DNA of 14,690 nucleotides, taken from NCBI GenBank assembly GCA_021833085.1, contig JAKBGL010000017.1, positions 1 to 14,690 of the forward strand. Direction: 5' to 3'. The translations under genes were made by a program, and so were the position numbers. Shown here piece after piece: positions 1-7,677 of this stretch (the first letter of the stretch is position 1; each line of letters opens with the position of its first letter). Under the pieces are notes generated by a model. It searched no databases, was not told where the DNA came from, and saw nothing but the letters and a program-made list of their open reading frames with translations. The DNA is from Actinomycetes bacterium (lineage in GTDB: Bacteria; Actinomycetota; Acidimicrobiia; Acidimicrobiales; Acidimicrobiaceae).

Positions 1-63
1 GCGTCATTACTGAGTTCCCTTTAAGATGGAGAGATCAGCAGTCCTCAGTTGTCTAAACAGAGT

Positions 64-1998
64 TCACTGGAATGGTAGTTGATTAATAGCTCCGCGCAGG
101 GCATGCGATCTGAGGACTTCGTGAATCTTTGAAAGGATGCCAGTGGTATCTAGCCCAGCGACGGTAAGAATCTCATCGGGATCGCCGTGAGCTATAAACT
201 CAAGTGGGATGCCATAGTTACGCACGTCGACTTGGGGATTCATATCTTTAATCGCATGAGCGATAAAGTCACCTGCTCCACCGTTTGTGAAGCCGTCTTC
301 GAAGGTCAATACTGCGTTATATCGAGACAGGTCTGAGATCATATCGGGATCGTAGGGCTTGATGCATCTAGGATCCCAAAGCGTAATGGAGATACCTTCA
401 CGTGCAAGCTCTAATACTGCCTTGTAGGCTGGAAGTAGGAGCTTCCCGATAGCGACGATGGCTAGTTCTCCTGTTCCTTCTACCACTTTTCGGGACTGAA
501 CTCCTTCTCCTATTCCTCCAGCAACCTCTATTGGCCCCGGAGTCTTGGGAAAGCGTATCGCTGCAGGACCTGGCAGTGAAAGAGCGGTATCCATCATGGA
601 AGAAAGTTCTCTAAGGGAACTGGGCGCAAATACCACGAGCTCGGGGATGGATAACATCTGGACCAGATCTAAGACGCCGTGATGTGATGGTCCGTCGTCT
701 CCGGTGATTCCAGCTCGATCGATGATGAAACATACCGGTAGCTTGTGGAGGGCAACGTCCAGGTTTACCTGATCAAATGCTCTTGATAAAAAGGTTGAAT
801 AGATGGCAACTACTGGACGTAATCCGCCCATCGCCATACCTGCAGCACTGGTGACTGCGTGTTGCTCTGCGATTCCTACGTCGAAAAAGCGATCTGGGTA
901 TGCCTGCGAGAAGGGTAGAAGACCGGTAGGTGCAGGCATGGCTGCTGTTATTGCAACTACCTCGGGCCGCTGACTTGCTATCTCAAGGAGGTGCTTGGAG
1001 AAGGTTTCCGTGTAGGAGCCGCTAGTCTCTTCGTCCCATTTTGATGAAGTTTTTCGTACCTTCAGATCATGCAAGCGGTTGATCTCATCGTCTTCAGCTG
1101 GAGGGTACCCTCGACCTTTTTGAGTTAGAACGTGGACAACAATCGGTCCTTTCCACTCCTTGGACCCTTGTAGTGCATACTCAAGCTCTGCTACGTCGTG
1201 TCCATCTACGGGACCAGCATATCTTACGCCTAATGCCTCAAAAAACACTCGAGGTTCTATAGCCTCTCTGAGGGCCGTGGTGAGGCCAGACCAAGACGAC
1301 GCTGCGATGCCACCTACAGCTGGAATCTCAGATATGACTTTTCCTAGTCGGTTTCGAGCTTGCATATAAGAAGGGTGAAGTCGTATTTTCGTAATGGATT
1401 GAGATAGTCGCGAGATAGTTGGAGCATACGACCTTCCGTTATCGTTCCAGATGATAATTATGTTGGACTGGGAGTGTCCAATGTTGTTTAGCGCCTCATA
1501 GGCCATTCCACCAGTAAGGGCGCCGTCACCCACGACCGCAACAACACGACGAGTTGGGTCTATGGAGAGCGATCGGTTGGCCTCTCCAACCATCGGCCCT
1601 CGTCCGAGTCTCATAGACGCAGCAAATCCATACGCATAACTCAAGGCGGTTGACGCATGGGAGTTCTCGATCCAGTCATGCTCTGACTCTGCTCGCTTGG
1701 GATATCCAGACATCCCTCCCGAGGATCGTAAGCTTTGAAACTCTTCCGCTCTGCCTGTTAGCAGCTTGTGGATATATGCTTGGTGACCAGTGTCGAAGAG
1801 TAGGATATCTTTTGGGGATTCAAAGACTCTGTGTAAAGCTACTGTGAGTTCTACGACACCTAGATTAGAGCCTAGATGCCCGCCATGAGTTGTCACCGTC
1901 TCTATTAGGAACTCTCGAAGCTCCTGACATAGCTCATCGATTTGAGAATACTCTAGATCTTTGATATCAGAAGGGGATGAAACCTTCTCTAGCCACAT
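64..1998 (-). CDS. dxs: 1-deoxy-D-xylulose-5-phosphate synthase
   Basis: Cytosolic thiamine-diphosphate enzyme that condenses pyruvate and glyceraldehyde-3-phosphate to DXP, the entry step of the MEP isoprenoid pathway and a source for thiamine and pyridoxal synthesis. The 644 residues show the family landmarks in order: HLGSNLG (41-47, with the conserved early His), the ThDP motif GDGALTGG (157-164) ending in NN (171-172), NDNG (185-188), GPVDGHD (262-268), GIAEQHA with the catalytic Glu (375-381), and DRAGITGDDGPSHHG (427-441). Length is slightly above the usual 620-640; the extra residues lie at about 132-150, just before the ThDP motif. The ATG at 1998 is preceded on the minus strand by a TAGGAG ribosome site 5 nt away. 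It lies 94 bp downstream of the membrane-protein gene on the same strand and may be co-transcribed with it. Function is near certain. Confidence 0.97.
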   Translation of the reverse strand: MWLEKVSSPSDIKDLEYSQIDELCQELREFLIETVTTHGGHLGSNLGVVELTVALHRVFESPKDILLFDTGHQAYIHKLLTGRAEEFQSLRSSGGMSGYPKRAESEHDWIENSHASTALSYAYGFAASMRLGRGPMVGEANRSLSIDPTRRVVAVVGDGALTGGMAYEALNNIGHSQSNIIIIWNDNGRSYAPTISRLSQSITKIRLHPSYMQARNRLGKVISEIPAVGGIAASSWSGLTTALREAIEPRVFFEALGVRYAGPVDGHDVAELEYALQGSKEWKGPIVVHVLTQKGRGYPPAEDDEINRLHDLKVRKTSSKWDEETSGSYTETFSKHLLEIASQRPEVVAITAAMPAPTGLLPFSQAYPDRFFDVGIAEQHAVTSAAGMAMGGLRPVVAIYSTFLSRAFDQVNLDVALHKLPVCFIIDRAGITGDDGPSHHGVLDLVQMLSIPELVVFAPSSLRELSSMMDTALSLPGPAAIRFPKTPGPIEVAGGIGEGVQSRKVVEGTGELAIVAIGKLLLPAYKAVLELAREGISITLWDPRCIKPYDPDMISDLSRYNAVLTFEDGFTNGGAGDFIAHAIKDMNPQVDVRNYGIPLEFIAHGDPDEILTVAGLDTTGILSKIHEVLRSHALRGAINQLPFQ

Positions 1999-2092
1999 AA
2001 AAACTCCTAGTTCCCTCTGAACCCGGACAGGTATAGTGTAAGGGTATAGAGATATCTTAACCTCTAAGAAGATGTTAGTGGCAACGACCTAC

Positions 2093-3886
2093 TCACGAAC
2101 TCTTACAGCTTATGCCCTTTTGACTTGCAAGAGAGTCCCTAACAGTGTTCATAAACGTACTCCACTTGAACTCAAAGTGTAAGGTATCTACCCCTGCTTT
2201 GGCACCTTTCCAAAGAGTTTGCCCTGCTCGCAAGTAAGATACGCAGCCTGATGAAGGTACGAAGTAAGGGGAGAAGTTGATGTTAACTACTAAAGGACGA
2301 GACGTTTCTACCTTTATTTTGAGTTCGGAGAGGCCCAAGAAGATTGTGCGAGTGCCACTGCTTACCAGTGGTGTCGGATTTTTTATTTTGTATATCCTTA
2401 CGTCTTTATCTCTAAACACTAGAGTTAAAAAGGAGTGCGGTGAGCCGAGCAACTTAGCTTCATCGCTTGCTGAAAAGTCATAAGGTCCTTGTGTGAGTAC
2501 AATGTACGCCGCAGATACCTCACTTAACCACGTTTTGTAGGCGCTAATGGAGAGGTGAGTCCTATATAGGAGTTTGTTTTCTGGGAAGTCTGCTTGTCGA
2601 AACCATCCCCTTACGAGCGGAATCGAGGCTCTTGGAAGATAATAGGCTTCCGCGTGAGTGGGTGTATCGACTACCTCGACCCGTTGGCCGGGGTCAATGT
2701 GTGTCTTCAGGTAGGCAATGACTGGCTTCCAGTAGCGATAGTTACCTTGATCATAGGCTTGAGCAACGTCAAGAAGTGGTCCAGATACCTCGGTGAAGGT
2801 CCAATACGAAGAGATCACAACTAACGCTAGCTTGGCTAGTGTCCACCGAAGTGTCCCTTGTCGTTGCGGAAGAGCCCCTGTCTTGTCCCGTCTCAGGTGG
2901 GCTCTTTGAGCTTGAGCGCGAACGATTACCATAATTGAAAGTGGGAGCGATATCTCGGAGATCTTGTTGAGATTGGCGCCGATAGGAGTAGGAACCACCA
3001 TAAGCACGAGCGCTGTTAAAAGGTATAACAATGATCCAACCACCACAAGGCGTTGGAATGCGTCTCGTTCACTCCACTTCGTTGAATGCGGTGTTGATGC
3101 GAGCAGGACGAGCAGTACGAATACGACGATGATTACGAAGTCGGAGAGGAAAAATGGATAGAAATTTTGAGTAGGAAAGCCAAGACTTATTACGAATACG
3201 ATCCCTACCTCAATAGCTAGCACAACTAGATAGAAGGAGAGGAACCTCTTTGAGCCGGCTATCAGACTTCGAGAAAAAGATAAAGATGTTTCAAGTGCAC
3301 GGCTAGATCTGTCACTAAATGGATCTATCAATTGATAGCTCACGATAGAGATAGCAAAGAACCCAACGGCAAGAGGAGACGAGAGTAAAGCTAATATCGT
3401 GGCGATGAGGAACGTGATTTTCTTGTTCTTCAGATACGTTAAAGTGGCGACGGTGATAGATGCGCAGCCTAAGACGTAAGGAACGTCACCGCTTTCAACA
3501 ACAAACGGCCAGACGAAAAAGAGTATTTGCGTTGCAAGTCTTGTTTTGGAACTCCCGATACTTCTATCTATTTGCACTACGAAATATAAAGTGACGGCTA
3601 TACCAACCAACTCAGTAAGACGAAGTCCTAGGACCGATGCTGCTACGTATGGCAGGATTGAGTATCCGACAAACGAGTAGGTTCCCTCGTACCAGAGATT
3701 GTTCCAAAGACTCAGTCCATGGTGGTCAAAGATGTGGAGGTAGAAGTAGTGTGCAAAGATGTCGGTACCTGGTGGCCCTAGATATAAAAGCGCAACCGCT
3801 TCAACTAAACCAAGAACCGCGGGTACGACAACGTTTCGGTCGTAGGGTCTCCGTGTGGACGTAGCATCTATTCGTTTTTGTGTTAT
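2093..3886 (-). CDS. polytopic membrane protein, PTPS-related / GT-C-like; 5' end uncertain
   Basis: Large membrane protein of unknown substrate. The first conventional start in this frame is TTG at 3610 (505 aa), but the frame stays open upstream to a TAA at 3905-3907 and clearly encodes protein: a hydrophobic helix (VVVPAVLGLVEAVALLYL) and then GPPGTDIFAHYFYLHIFDHH, GLSLWNN and YEGTYSFVGYSILPY. This D...H...W...G.Y.F..Y pattern is typical of the first extracytoplasmic loop of 6-pyruvoyl-tetrahydropterin-synthase-related (YfhO/GT-C-like) membrane proteins. No ATG, GTG or TTG exists between 3904 and 3610. I set the start at ATA 3886 because a GAGG lies 7 nt upstream (about 597 aa). A frameshift or altered start codon is an equally valid explanation. 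About ten further helices follow, then a C-terminal extracytoplasmic domain of about 230 residues with a VRGWFRQADFPENKLLY motif, which I recall from actinobacterial members. A role in cell-envelope glycan or lipid assembly is inference. Confidence 0.75.
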   Translation of the reverse strand: MTQKRIDATSTRRPYDRNVVVPAVLGLVEAVALLYLGPPGTDIFAHYFYLHIFDHHGLSLWNNLWYEGTYSFVGYSILPYVAASVLGLRLTELVGIAVTLYFVVQIDRSIGSSKTRLATQILFFVWPFVVESGDVPYVLGCASITVATLTYLKNKKITFLIATILALLSSPLAVGFFAISIVSYQLIDPFSDRSSRALETSLSFSRSLIAGSKRFLSFYLVVLAIEVGIVFVISLGFPTQNFYPFFLSDFVIIVVFVLLVLLASTPHSTKWSERDAFQRLVVVGSLLYLLTALVLMVVPTPIGANLNKISEISLPLSIMVIVRAQAQRAHLRRDKTGALPQRQGTLRWTLAKLALVVISSYWTFTEVSGPLLDVAQAYDQGNYRYWKPVIAYLKTHIDPGQRVEVVDTPTHAEAYYLPRASIPLVRGWFRQADFPENKLLYRTHLSISAYKTWLSEVSAAYIVLTQGPYDFSASDEAKLLGSPHSFLTLVFRDKDVRIYKIKNPTPLVSSGTRTIFLGLSELKIKVETSRPLVVNINFSPYFVPSSGCVSYLRAGQTLWKGAKAGVDTLHFEFKWSTFMNTVRDSLASQKGISCKSS

Positions 3887-4061
3887 CTTTGATCCTCGTG
3901 CCTTTTATAAGTGACAATGGGTTTGCTTTCACTATAGTTTTTAGCACCTGTTGCATTAATATAAAGATGTAATCGTGCCTGGAGGTAGCAGATTGCTCTT
4001 TGACTCTAATGTCAGTGGATGGAAGCTGCGGACCAGGCATAAGATATTGCGTCACGATCCG

Positions 4062-4111
4062 ATTTAATTTAATAAAAATTATTGACCGAGGCGTATTGCG
4101 TATCTTTCTAA
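4062..4111 (+). promoter_or_regulatory. candidate promoter of the oxidoreductase gene
   Basis: A very AT-rich block (4063-4082) is followed by TTGACC at 4082-4087, a good -35 match. After an 18-nt gap comes TTCTAA (4106-4111), a poor -10 match. The site lies 79-128 bp upstream of the preferred start codon. The rest of the 3905-4189 spacer shows no convincing gene. Weak support, by eye only. Confidence 0.3.
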
Positions 4112-4189
4112 AGATGGTCTACGCTTCATTCCAGTTAGATGGATCAAACTAAATGTAAGCAACTACTGGGATATTTGGAGAGGATGGTA

Positions 4190-5116
4190 ATGAGGGCCGT
4201 ATTTTTCGAGAGTTTTGGTGATATAGAGGTTCTTCAGGTGGGTGAGGTGCCGGAACCTAAGATTGGACCTGACACAGTCGTAGTCAAGACTCGCGCGTCC
4301 TCGGTCAACCCGGTGGACTGGAAGATTATGAAGGGATACTTAGACTCAAGGATGGATACCGTCTTTCCGGTGGTCCCGGGATGGGATCTTGCCGGTGTTG
4401 TTGAGGCTGTAGGAGCATCTGTCGAAGAGTTCACAGAAGGAGACGAGGTCTTTGGTTATGCGCGTATGGACTACGTACACCACGGTACGTTTGCAACCTA
4501 CTGTGCTGTTCCAGTTAGAGTGTTGAGTCGAAAACCATCGGCTCTATCGTTCGAAGAGGCCGGAGTCATGCCACTTGCAGGATTAACAGCGTACCAAGGA
4601 CTCGTACATCATTTAAAGGTGAGTACTGGTGAAACTGTCTTGATTTCGGGGGGAGCTGGTGGAGTGGGAGTCTTTGCGATACAGATAGCTCGGACTTTGG
4701 GCGCCAAGGTGTTAGCTACTTGTTCATCATCTAACTTTGACTTTGTTCGAAGCCTTGGAGCGGTTCCGATTCCCTACGGTGAGGGTTTCGACGAGGTGTT
4801 GGGTGAAGAGATGGGTAAAGGGTTAGACGCCTTCTTTGATCTGTACGGTGGAGATGGACTTGCAGCGGGAAGAGCTCATCTTGTTGATAAGACACGAGTA
4901 GCATCAGTCGCAGATACGACTCTTCGACACTCGGGCGGACATTATGTATTCGTTCGTCCCTCGAAGGAGGATCTAGATGAGCTCTCAAGGTTGGCCACTC
5001 AAGGGGAGCTGCAGGTGAGAGTTGAACACAACTTCGAATTGGAGCAGATCCCAGAGGCCTTCCAACTTTCGATGGGCGGTCATGTGAGAGGGAAATTGGC
5101 AATCTCCATAGCCTGA
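4190..5116 (+). CDS. NADP-dependent quinone oxidoreductase-like protein (zinc-independent MDR family)
   Basis: Medium-chain dehydrogenase/reductase of the quinone oxidoreductase type, predicted to use NADPH to reduce quinones or enones in the cytosol. The start is set at ATG 4190 because GGAGAGG at 4177-4183 sits 6 nt upstream and the protein then begins MRAVFFESFGD, the usual start for this family. An in-frame ATG at 4139 would add 17 residues that look unrelated. Landmarks: SSVNPVDWKIMKGY (N-terminal GroES-like fold), VVPGWDLAGVVEAVG, EAGVMPLAGLTAYQGL, and the dinucleotide-binding glycine run ISGGAGGVGVFAIQIARTLGA. The tail GGHVRGKLAISIA is also typical. The Cys/His ligands of zinc alcohol dehydrogenases are absent. 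The 308-residue length fits the family. It stands alone on this strand. Family is confident; substrate is unknown. Confidence 0.9.
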   Translation: MRAVFFESFGDIEVLQVGEVPEPKIGPDTVVVKTRASSVNPVDWKIMKGYLDSRMDTVFPVVPGWDLAGVVEAVGASVEEFTEGDEVFGYARMDYVHHGTFATYCAVPVRVLSRKPSALSFEEAGVMPLAGLTAYQGLVHHLKVSTGETVLISGGAGGVGVFAIQIARTLGAKVLATCSSSNFDFVRSLGAVPIPYGEGFDEVLGEEMGKGLDAFFDLYGGDGLAAGRAHLVDKTRVASVADTTLRHSGGHYVFVRPSKEDLDELSRLATQGELQVRVEHNFELEQIPEAFQLSMGGHVRGKLAISIA

Positions 5117-5250
5117 TCGTTGACTGTTGGTTCTTGCCCGGTCCTTGGTGACGCAGACTTGCTCTAAAGAGTTATGAAATGTTAGCCTAGTGTACCAAGA
5201 AAACATAGAACTCAGGTAGATATGTAGCCCGATCTGAAGTAGTTAGGATC

Positions 5251-5280
5251 CTGGCTCTAGTCGTTAGGGCCGGACTTTTG
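5251..5280 (+). terminator. candidate intrinsic terminator after the oxidoreductase gene
   Basis: The arms CTGGCTCTA (5251-5259) and TAGGGCCGG (5265-5273) form a 9-bp stem with two G-U wobbles and a 5-nt loop. They are followed by ACTTTTG. It lies 135 bp past the stop codon at 5116. The T tract is short, so support is moderate. Confidence 0.45.
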
Positions 5281-5440
5281 TGTAACGTGAAATAGCTTGA
5301 TTCTGGCATTTTGTTATGAGTGAAGATCGTAAATGGTAACTACGAAGGAGCACCGGCGTCGGAAGATGAGGTGTTGACTTCTTGTCAAGTGACTGCTTGT
5401 TGGAGTTGTAACTGAAACTGTTGGAAGTAGAGCTTTGGTT
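5281..5440. other. gene-free interval between two plus-strand terminators
   Basis: This part of the 385-bp gap between the oxidoreductase and SRAP genes holds no ORF above about 14 codons that I can support. It contains an inverted repeat, TTGAC-N5-GTCAA (5374-5388), and no clear promoter pair. Because a second terminator follows on the plus strand, a short non-coding transcript is possible, but nothing identifies one. Confidence 0.3.
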
Positions 5441-5469
5441 GCTTGGTTACCTTCCAAGCGTTTTTCTTA
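5441..5469 (+). terminator. intrinsic terminator, plus strand
   Basis: GCTTGG (5441-5446) and CCAAGC (5454-5459) form a perfect 6-bp stem with a 7-nt loop. A G and a T tract (TTTTTCTT) follow directly, which is the classic layout for plus-strand termination. Read on the minus strand it lacks a T run, so it does not obviously serve the SRAP gene that ends at 5502. The only known plus-strand gene upstream ended 324 bp earlier. Confidence 0.55.
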
Positions 5470-5501
5470 GGGTAATGCGAAGCTGTGAGATGTATTTCTC
5501 G

Positions 5502-6221
5502 TTAGAAAAGCCGTAGCTGGCCTTTGGTAGGGTCGACGAGAGTCTCATCTGGAGAGATGGATAAAGAGGTATCGTGGCCATTTAGGTAGGTCTTGGTCGT
5601 AGGAGTCGCTTCAAGCTCACTATCATCGAAGCTCGAGATTGCATCAAGGTCGTGTTTGGAGATTGGCAAGCCACTTAGCCACGACTCTAGATGGGTCAGA
5701 GAGAGATGTAGAGGTTCTCTCGGATGAAGATCACGCATTTGAGCCGAGGAGGCCTCCTTGGTTATGATTACCAAGGATGGATATACATTGGAGATAGAGA
5801 AGATCAAAAGTCCAGCCAAAAATCCGATGTTTGTTGATTTTGGGTGAATGAAGAATGGTGCCTTTCTCCCAATCTCAGCTTCTTTCCACTCAAAGTAACC
5901 GCTGACCGGAACCGTGCATCTGTTTCGCTGTACAGCATGTTTGAATAGTGGTTTATCTAAAACTGTTTCGACTCTAGCGTTTATGATCGTCTTTGACCCC
6001 TTGGTCGTGTTGGGAGACTGTAGCTTGCGACCAAAGGTCGCCTCTTCAACTGCGACTGAGCCCTCTCGTCGTGTTAGAACCGCGCAGTGCTGGCTCGGGG
6101 CTACTTGGCGGGAGTTAAGCAGAGCAGGAACGGATGAGTCGATAATGGACGGGCCTACATGAAGACTTATCGAACTCATGAGTTCTTCAAGTTCTACCAT
6201 TTGAGCAAAGCGACCGCACAT
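5502..6221 (-). CDS. SOS response-associated peptidase (SRAP) family protein, YedK/HMCES type
   Basis: SRAP proteins form a covalent thiazolidine DNA-protein crosslink with abasic sites in single-stranded DNA, through the amino group and thiol of Cys2 once Met1 is removed. The active-site set is present. The protein begins MCGRF (Cys2). Asn81 is in INARVET, Glu111 in SGYFEWKE and His166 in DLHPREPLHL. These match Cys2, Asn75, Glu105 and His160 of E. coli YedK with a constant offset of six. Two oddities: the WGLxPxW segment before the INAR motif is replaced by TFGRKLQSP, and the usual HxRMP is HPREP. The length of 239 aa is normal. The ATG at 6221 has an AGAAG 5 nt upstream. It is divergent from the MFS gene across 196 bp. 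I saw no actinobacterial LexA box upstream. Family assignment is secure. Confidence 0.93.
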   Translation of the reverse strand: MCGRFAQMVELEELMSSISLHVGPSIIDSSVPALLNSRQVAPSQHCAVLTRREGSVAVEEATFGRKLQSPNTTKGSKTIINARVETVLDKPLFKHAVQRNRCTVPVSGYFEWKEAEIGRKAPFFIHPKSTNIGFLAGLLIFSISNVYPSLVIITKEASSAQMRDLHPREPLHLSLTHLESWLSGLPISKHDLDAISSFDDSELEATPTTKTYLNGHDTSLSISPDETLVDPTKGQLRLF

Positions 6222-6311
6222 AAAGACTTCTCTAGAACTTAGTCGAAAGCCTAGGTGCGCGCTATCGCCATAGTTCTACGGTTATGAAAGGGAGTTTTAC
6301 GGGCAATATGT

Positions 6312-6325
6312 GTATTAATTCATAC
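6312..6325. promoter_or_regulatory. 14-bp imperfect palindrome, candidate operator
   Basis: GTATTAATTCATAC pairs at 6 of 7 half-site positions. It lies just upstream of the predicted exporter promoter and between two divergent genes, where a MarR- or TetR-type repressor would be expected. No regulator gene is in the window. AT-rich palindromes arise easily by chance, so this is suggestive only. Confidence 0.25.
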
Positions 6326-6331
6326 TTAATG

Positions 6332-6360
6332 TTTAGAAGCTGTTAAGGTACTTGTAATAT
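6332..6360 (+). promoter_or_regulatory. candidate sigma-70-type promoter of the MFS gene
   Basis: TTTAGA (6332-6337) and TAATAT (6355-6360) are separated by exactly 17 bp. They match the -35 and -10 consensus at four and five positions. Transcription would begin near 6367, giving a leader of about 50 nt. Confidence 0.45.
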
Positions 6361-6417
6361 GAAAGTAAAACGTATCGGTGAAGTGACATAGCTAAAGAGC
6401 AAGGAGATGGTAAGGAG

Positions 6418-7677
6418 ATGAGGAGTAGTTCATTCCGTCTCCGAAAGGCTTTTGACTCCTTGTCCATAAGAAACTTTCGTCTGTACTTAATTGGGCAGAT
6501 CGTTTCAACTACAGGTACGTGGATGCAGTCGATCGCGATGGCGTGGCTGGTTCTAAAACTCACGGGAAGCGGAGTTGACCTTGGGTTTGTGACTGCGATT
6601 CAGTTTCTTCCAGTTCTTCTATTGGGCGGTTTCGCTGGTATTCTCGTGGATCGTTTCGATAAACGTAAGATCTTGATCCTTACTCAGTCACTTTTTGCCT
6701 CTCAGGCCTTGTTACTTTATATCTTGGTTAGTCTTGGAGTTGTAAGGGTTTGGATGGTGTTTGTCCTTTCTCTTTACTTTGGTCTTGTAAATGCGGTTGA
6801 TCCGACCGCACGACAGAGTTTTGTTCAACAGATGGCTGGACCGGAAAACCTTCAAAATGCAGTTAGTTTGAACTCCGTGACCTTTAATGCTTCCAGGGCA
6901 TTTGGTCCTGCAGTTGCTGGACTTATAATCGCGTCTCTTGGGGTAGGTCCAGCTTTCGGACTCAACGCGCTCTCGTACATCGCTGTCATTGTCGCCCTTG
7001 TTGCAATGAGAAAGAATGAGTTTTTCCCATTTGCCAAGGCTTCTAGATCCAAGGGTCAGTTTCGAGAAGGACTTGCCTACGTTGGTAAAACGCCAACTCT
7101 ACGTCTGACCCTAATTGGGGTATTGATCGTTGGTACCTTTGCATATAACTTCAACGTCTCACTGCCCTTGCTGGCGAAGTTTACGTTTCATGGAGGTCCA
7201 GAAGCGTTAGGTATTATGAGTTCCTTTGTTGGTCTTGGAGCAGTTATCGGCGGGTTATGGGTCGCTTCAAGTGTCAGAGTTTCGCTCAAAAGGCTTGGAG
7301 TTGTTGGCTTACTTTTTGCATTTACGATGGGCGTAGCGTCGGCGATGCCGACGCTACCACTAACACTTCTCGTTCTCGGGGTGATGGGTGCTTTCTCGAT
7401 AGCGTTTATGTCCACTGCAAACTCATTGTTGCAACTGAACTCACCTTCGCAAATGAGAGGTCGAGTCATGGCCCTATATTCGGTCGGATTTTTGGGGAGT
7501 ACACCTATAGGATCGCCTATTACGGGATGGGTCGCACAGAGCTTTGGTCCACGCTATGCACTGTTGATGGGGGCGCTATCGGTCTTGATAGTTGCAGTTA
7601 TGATAACCCTTCACGTGTATTTGCAGTCTCAAGGGAGAGTCAAACTCGACAGCACTCGGCCTGCCGTTACCTCCTAA
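6418..7677 (+). CDS. MFS transporter, MFS_3 / EntS-like exporter family
   Basis: Twelve-helix major facilitator protein of 419 residues, predicted to export a small molecule (siderophore, drug or metabolite) in exchange for protons. Family features: a short basic N-terminus, then RNFRLYLIGQIVSTTGTWMQ, the motif-A-like loop GILVDRFDKRK between helices 2 and 3, and VDPTARQSFVQQM, the signature of the MFS_3 (PF05977) group. The second half includes GFLGSTPIGSPITGWVAQSFG. The ATG at 6418 has AAGGAG at 6401-6406, 11 nt upstream. A second AAGGAG directly abuts the ATG, and a 4-codon ORF (ATG at 6407) ends by overlapping the start codon, a possible small translational-coupling element. A perfect 25-nt hairpin lies inside the gene at 7333-7357. 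Its stop codon overlaps that of the convergent EAL gene. Substrate cannot be assigned. Confidence 0.9.
   Translation: MRSSSFRLRKAFDSLSIRNFRLYLIGQIVSTTGTWMQSIAMAWLVLKLTGSGVDLGFVTAIQFLPVLLLGGFAGILVDRFDKRKILILTQSLFASQALLLYILVSLGVVRVWMVFVLSLYFGLVNAVDPTARQSFVQQMAGPENLQNAVSLNSVTFNASRAFGPAVAGLIIASLGVGPAFGLNALSYIAVIVALVAMRKNEFFPFAKASRSKGQFREGLAYVGKTPTLRLTLIGVLIVGTFAYNFNVSLPLLAKFTFHGGPEALGIMSSFVGLGAVIGGLWVASSVRVSLKRLGVVGLLFAFTMGVASAMPTLPLTLLVLGVMGAFSIAFMSTANSLLQLNSPSQMRGRVMALYSVGFLGSTPIGSPITGWVAQSFGPRYALLMGALSVLIVAVMITLHVYLQSQGRVKLDSTRPAVTS
7333..7357. repeat. perfect 11-bp inverted repeat inside the MFS gene
   Basis: GTAGCGTCGGC (7333-7343), loop GAT, then GCCGACGCTAC (7347-7357). The stem is perfect and GC-rich with a 3-nt loop. 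It lies in codons for a loop between transmembrane helices in the second half of the exporter. There is no T tract on either side, so it is not an intrinsic terminator. Confidence 0.85.

Noticed and set aside
9..49. ACTGAG / CTCAGT inverted repeat downstream of dxs, considered as a terminator
   Set aside because: The arms are only 6 bp with a loop of about 29 nt and no T tract on the minus strand.
3801..4055. 84-codon minus-strand ORF overlapping the 5' end of the membrane-protein gene
   Set aside because: Composition is not protein-like, it has no ribosome site, and its 3' half overlaps the well-supported membrane frame. Kept only as one half of a possible frameshift explanation.
4731..5102. 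123-codon minus-strand ORF antisense to the oxidoreductase
   Set aside because: Shadow ORF rich in Arg, Pro and His, lying entirely within a well-identified gene.
6172..6185. Perfect palindrome GAACTCATGAGTTC, considered as a LexA box
   Set aside because: GAAC and GTTC are separated by six bases instead of the four in the actinobacterial LexA site, and it lies inside the SRAP coding sequence.
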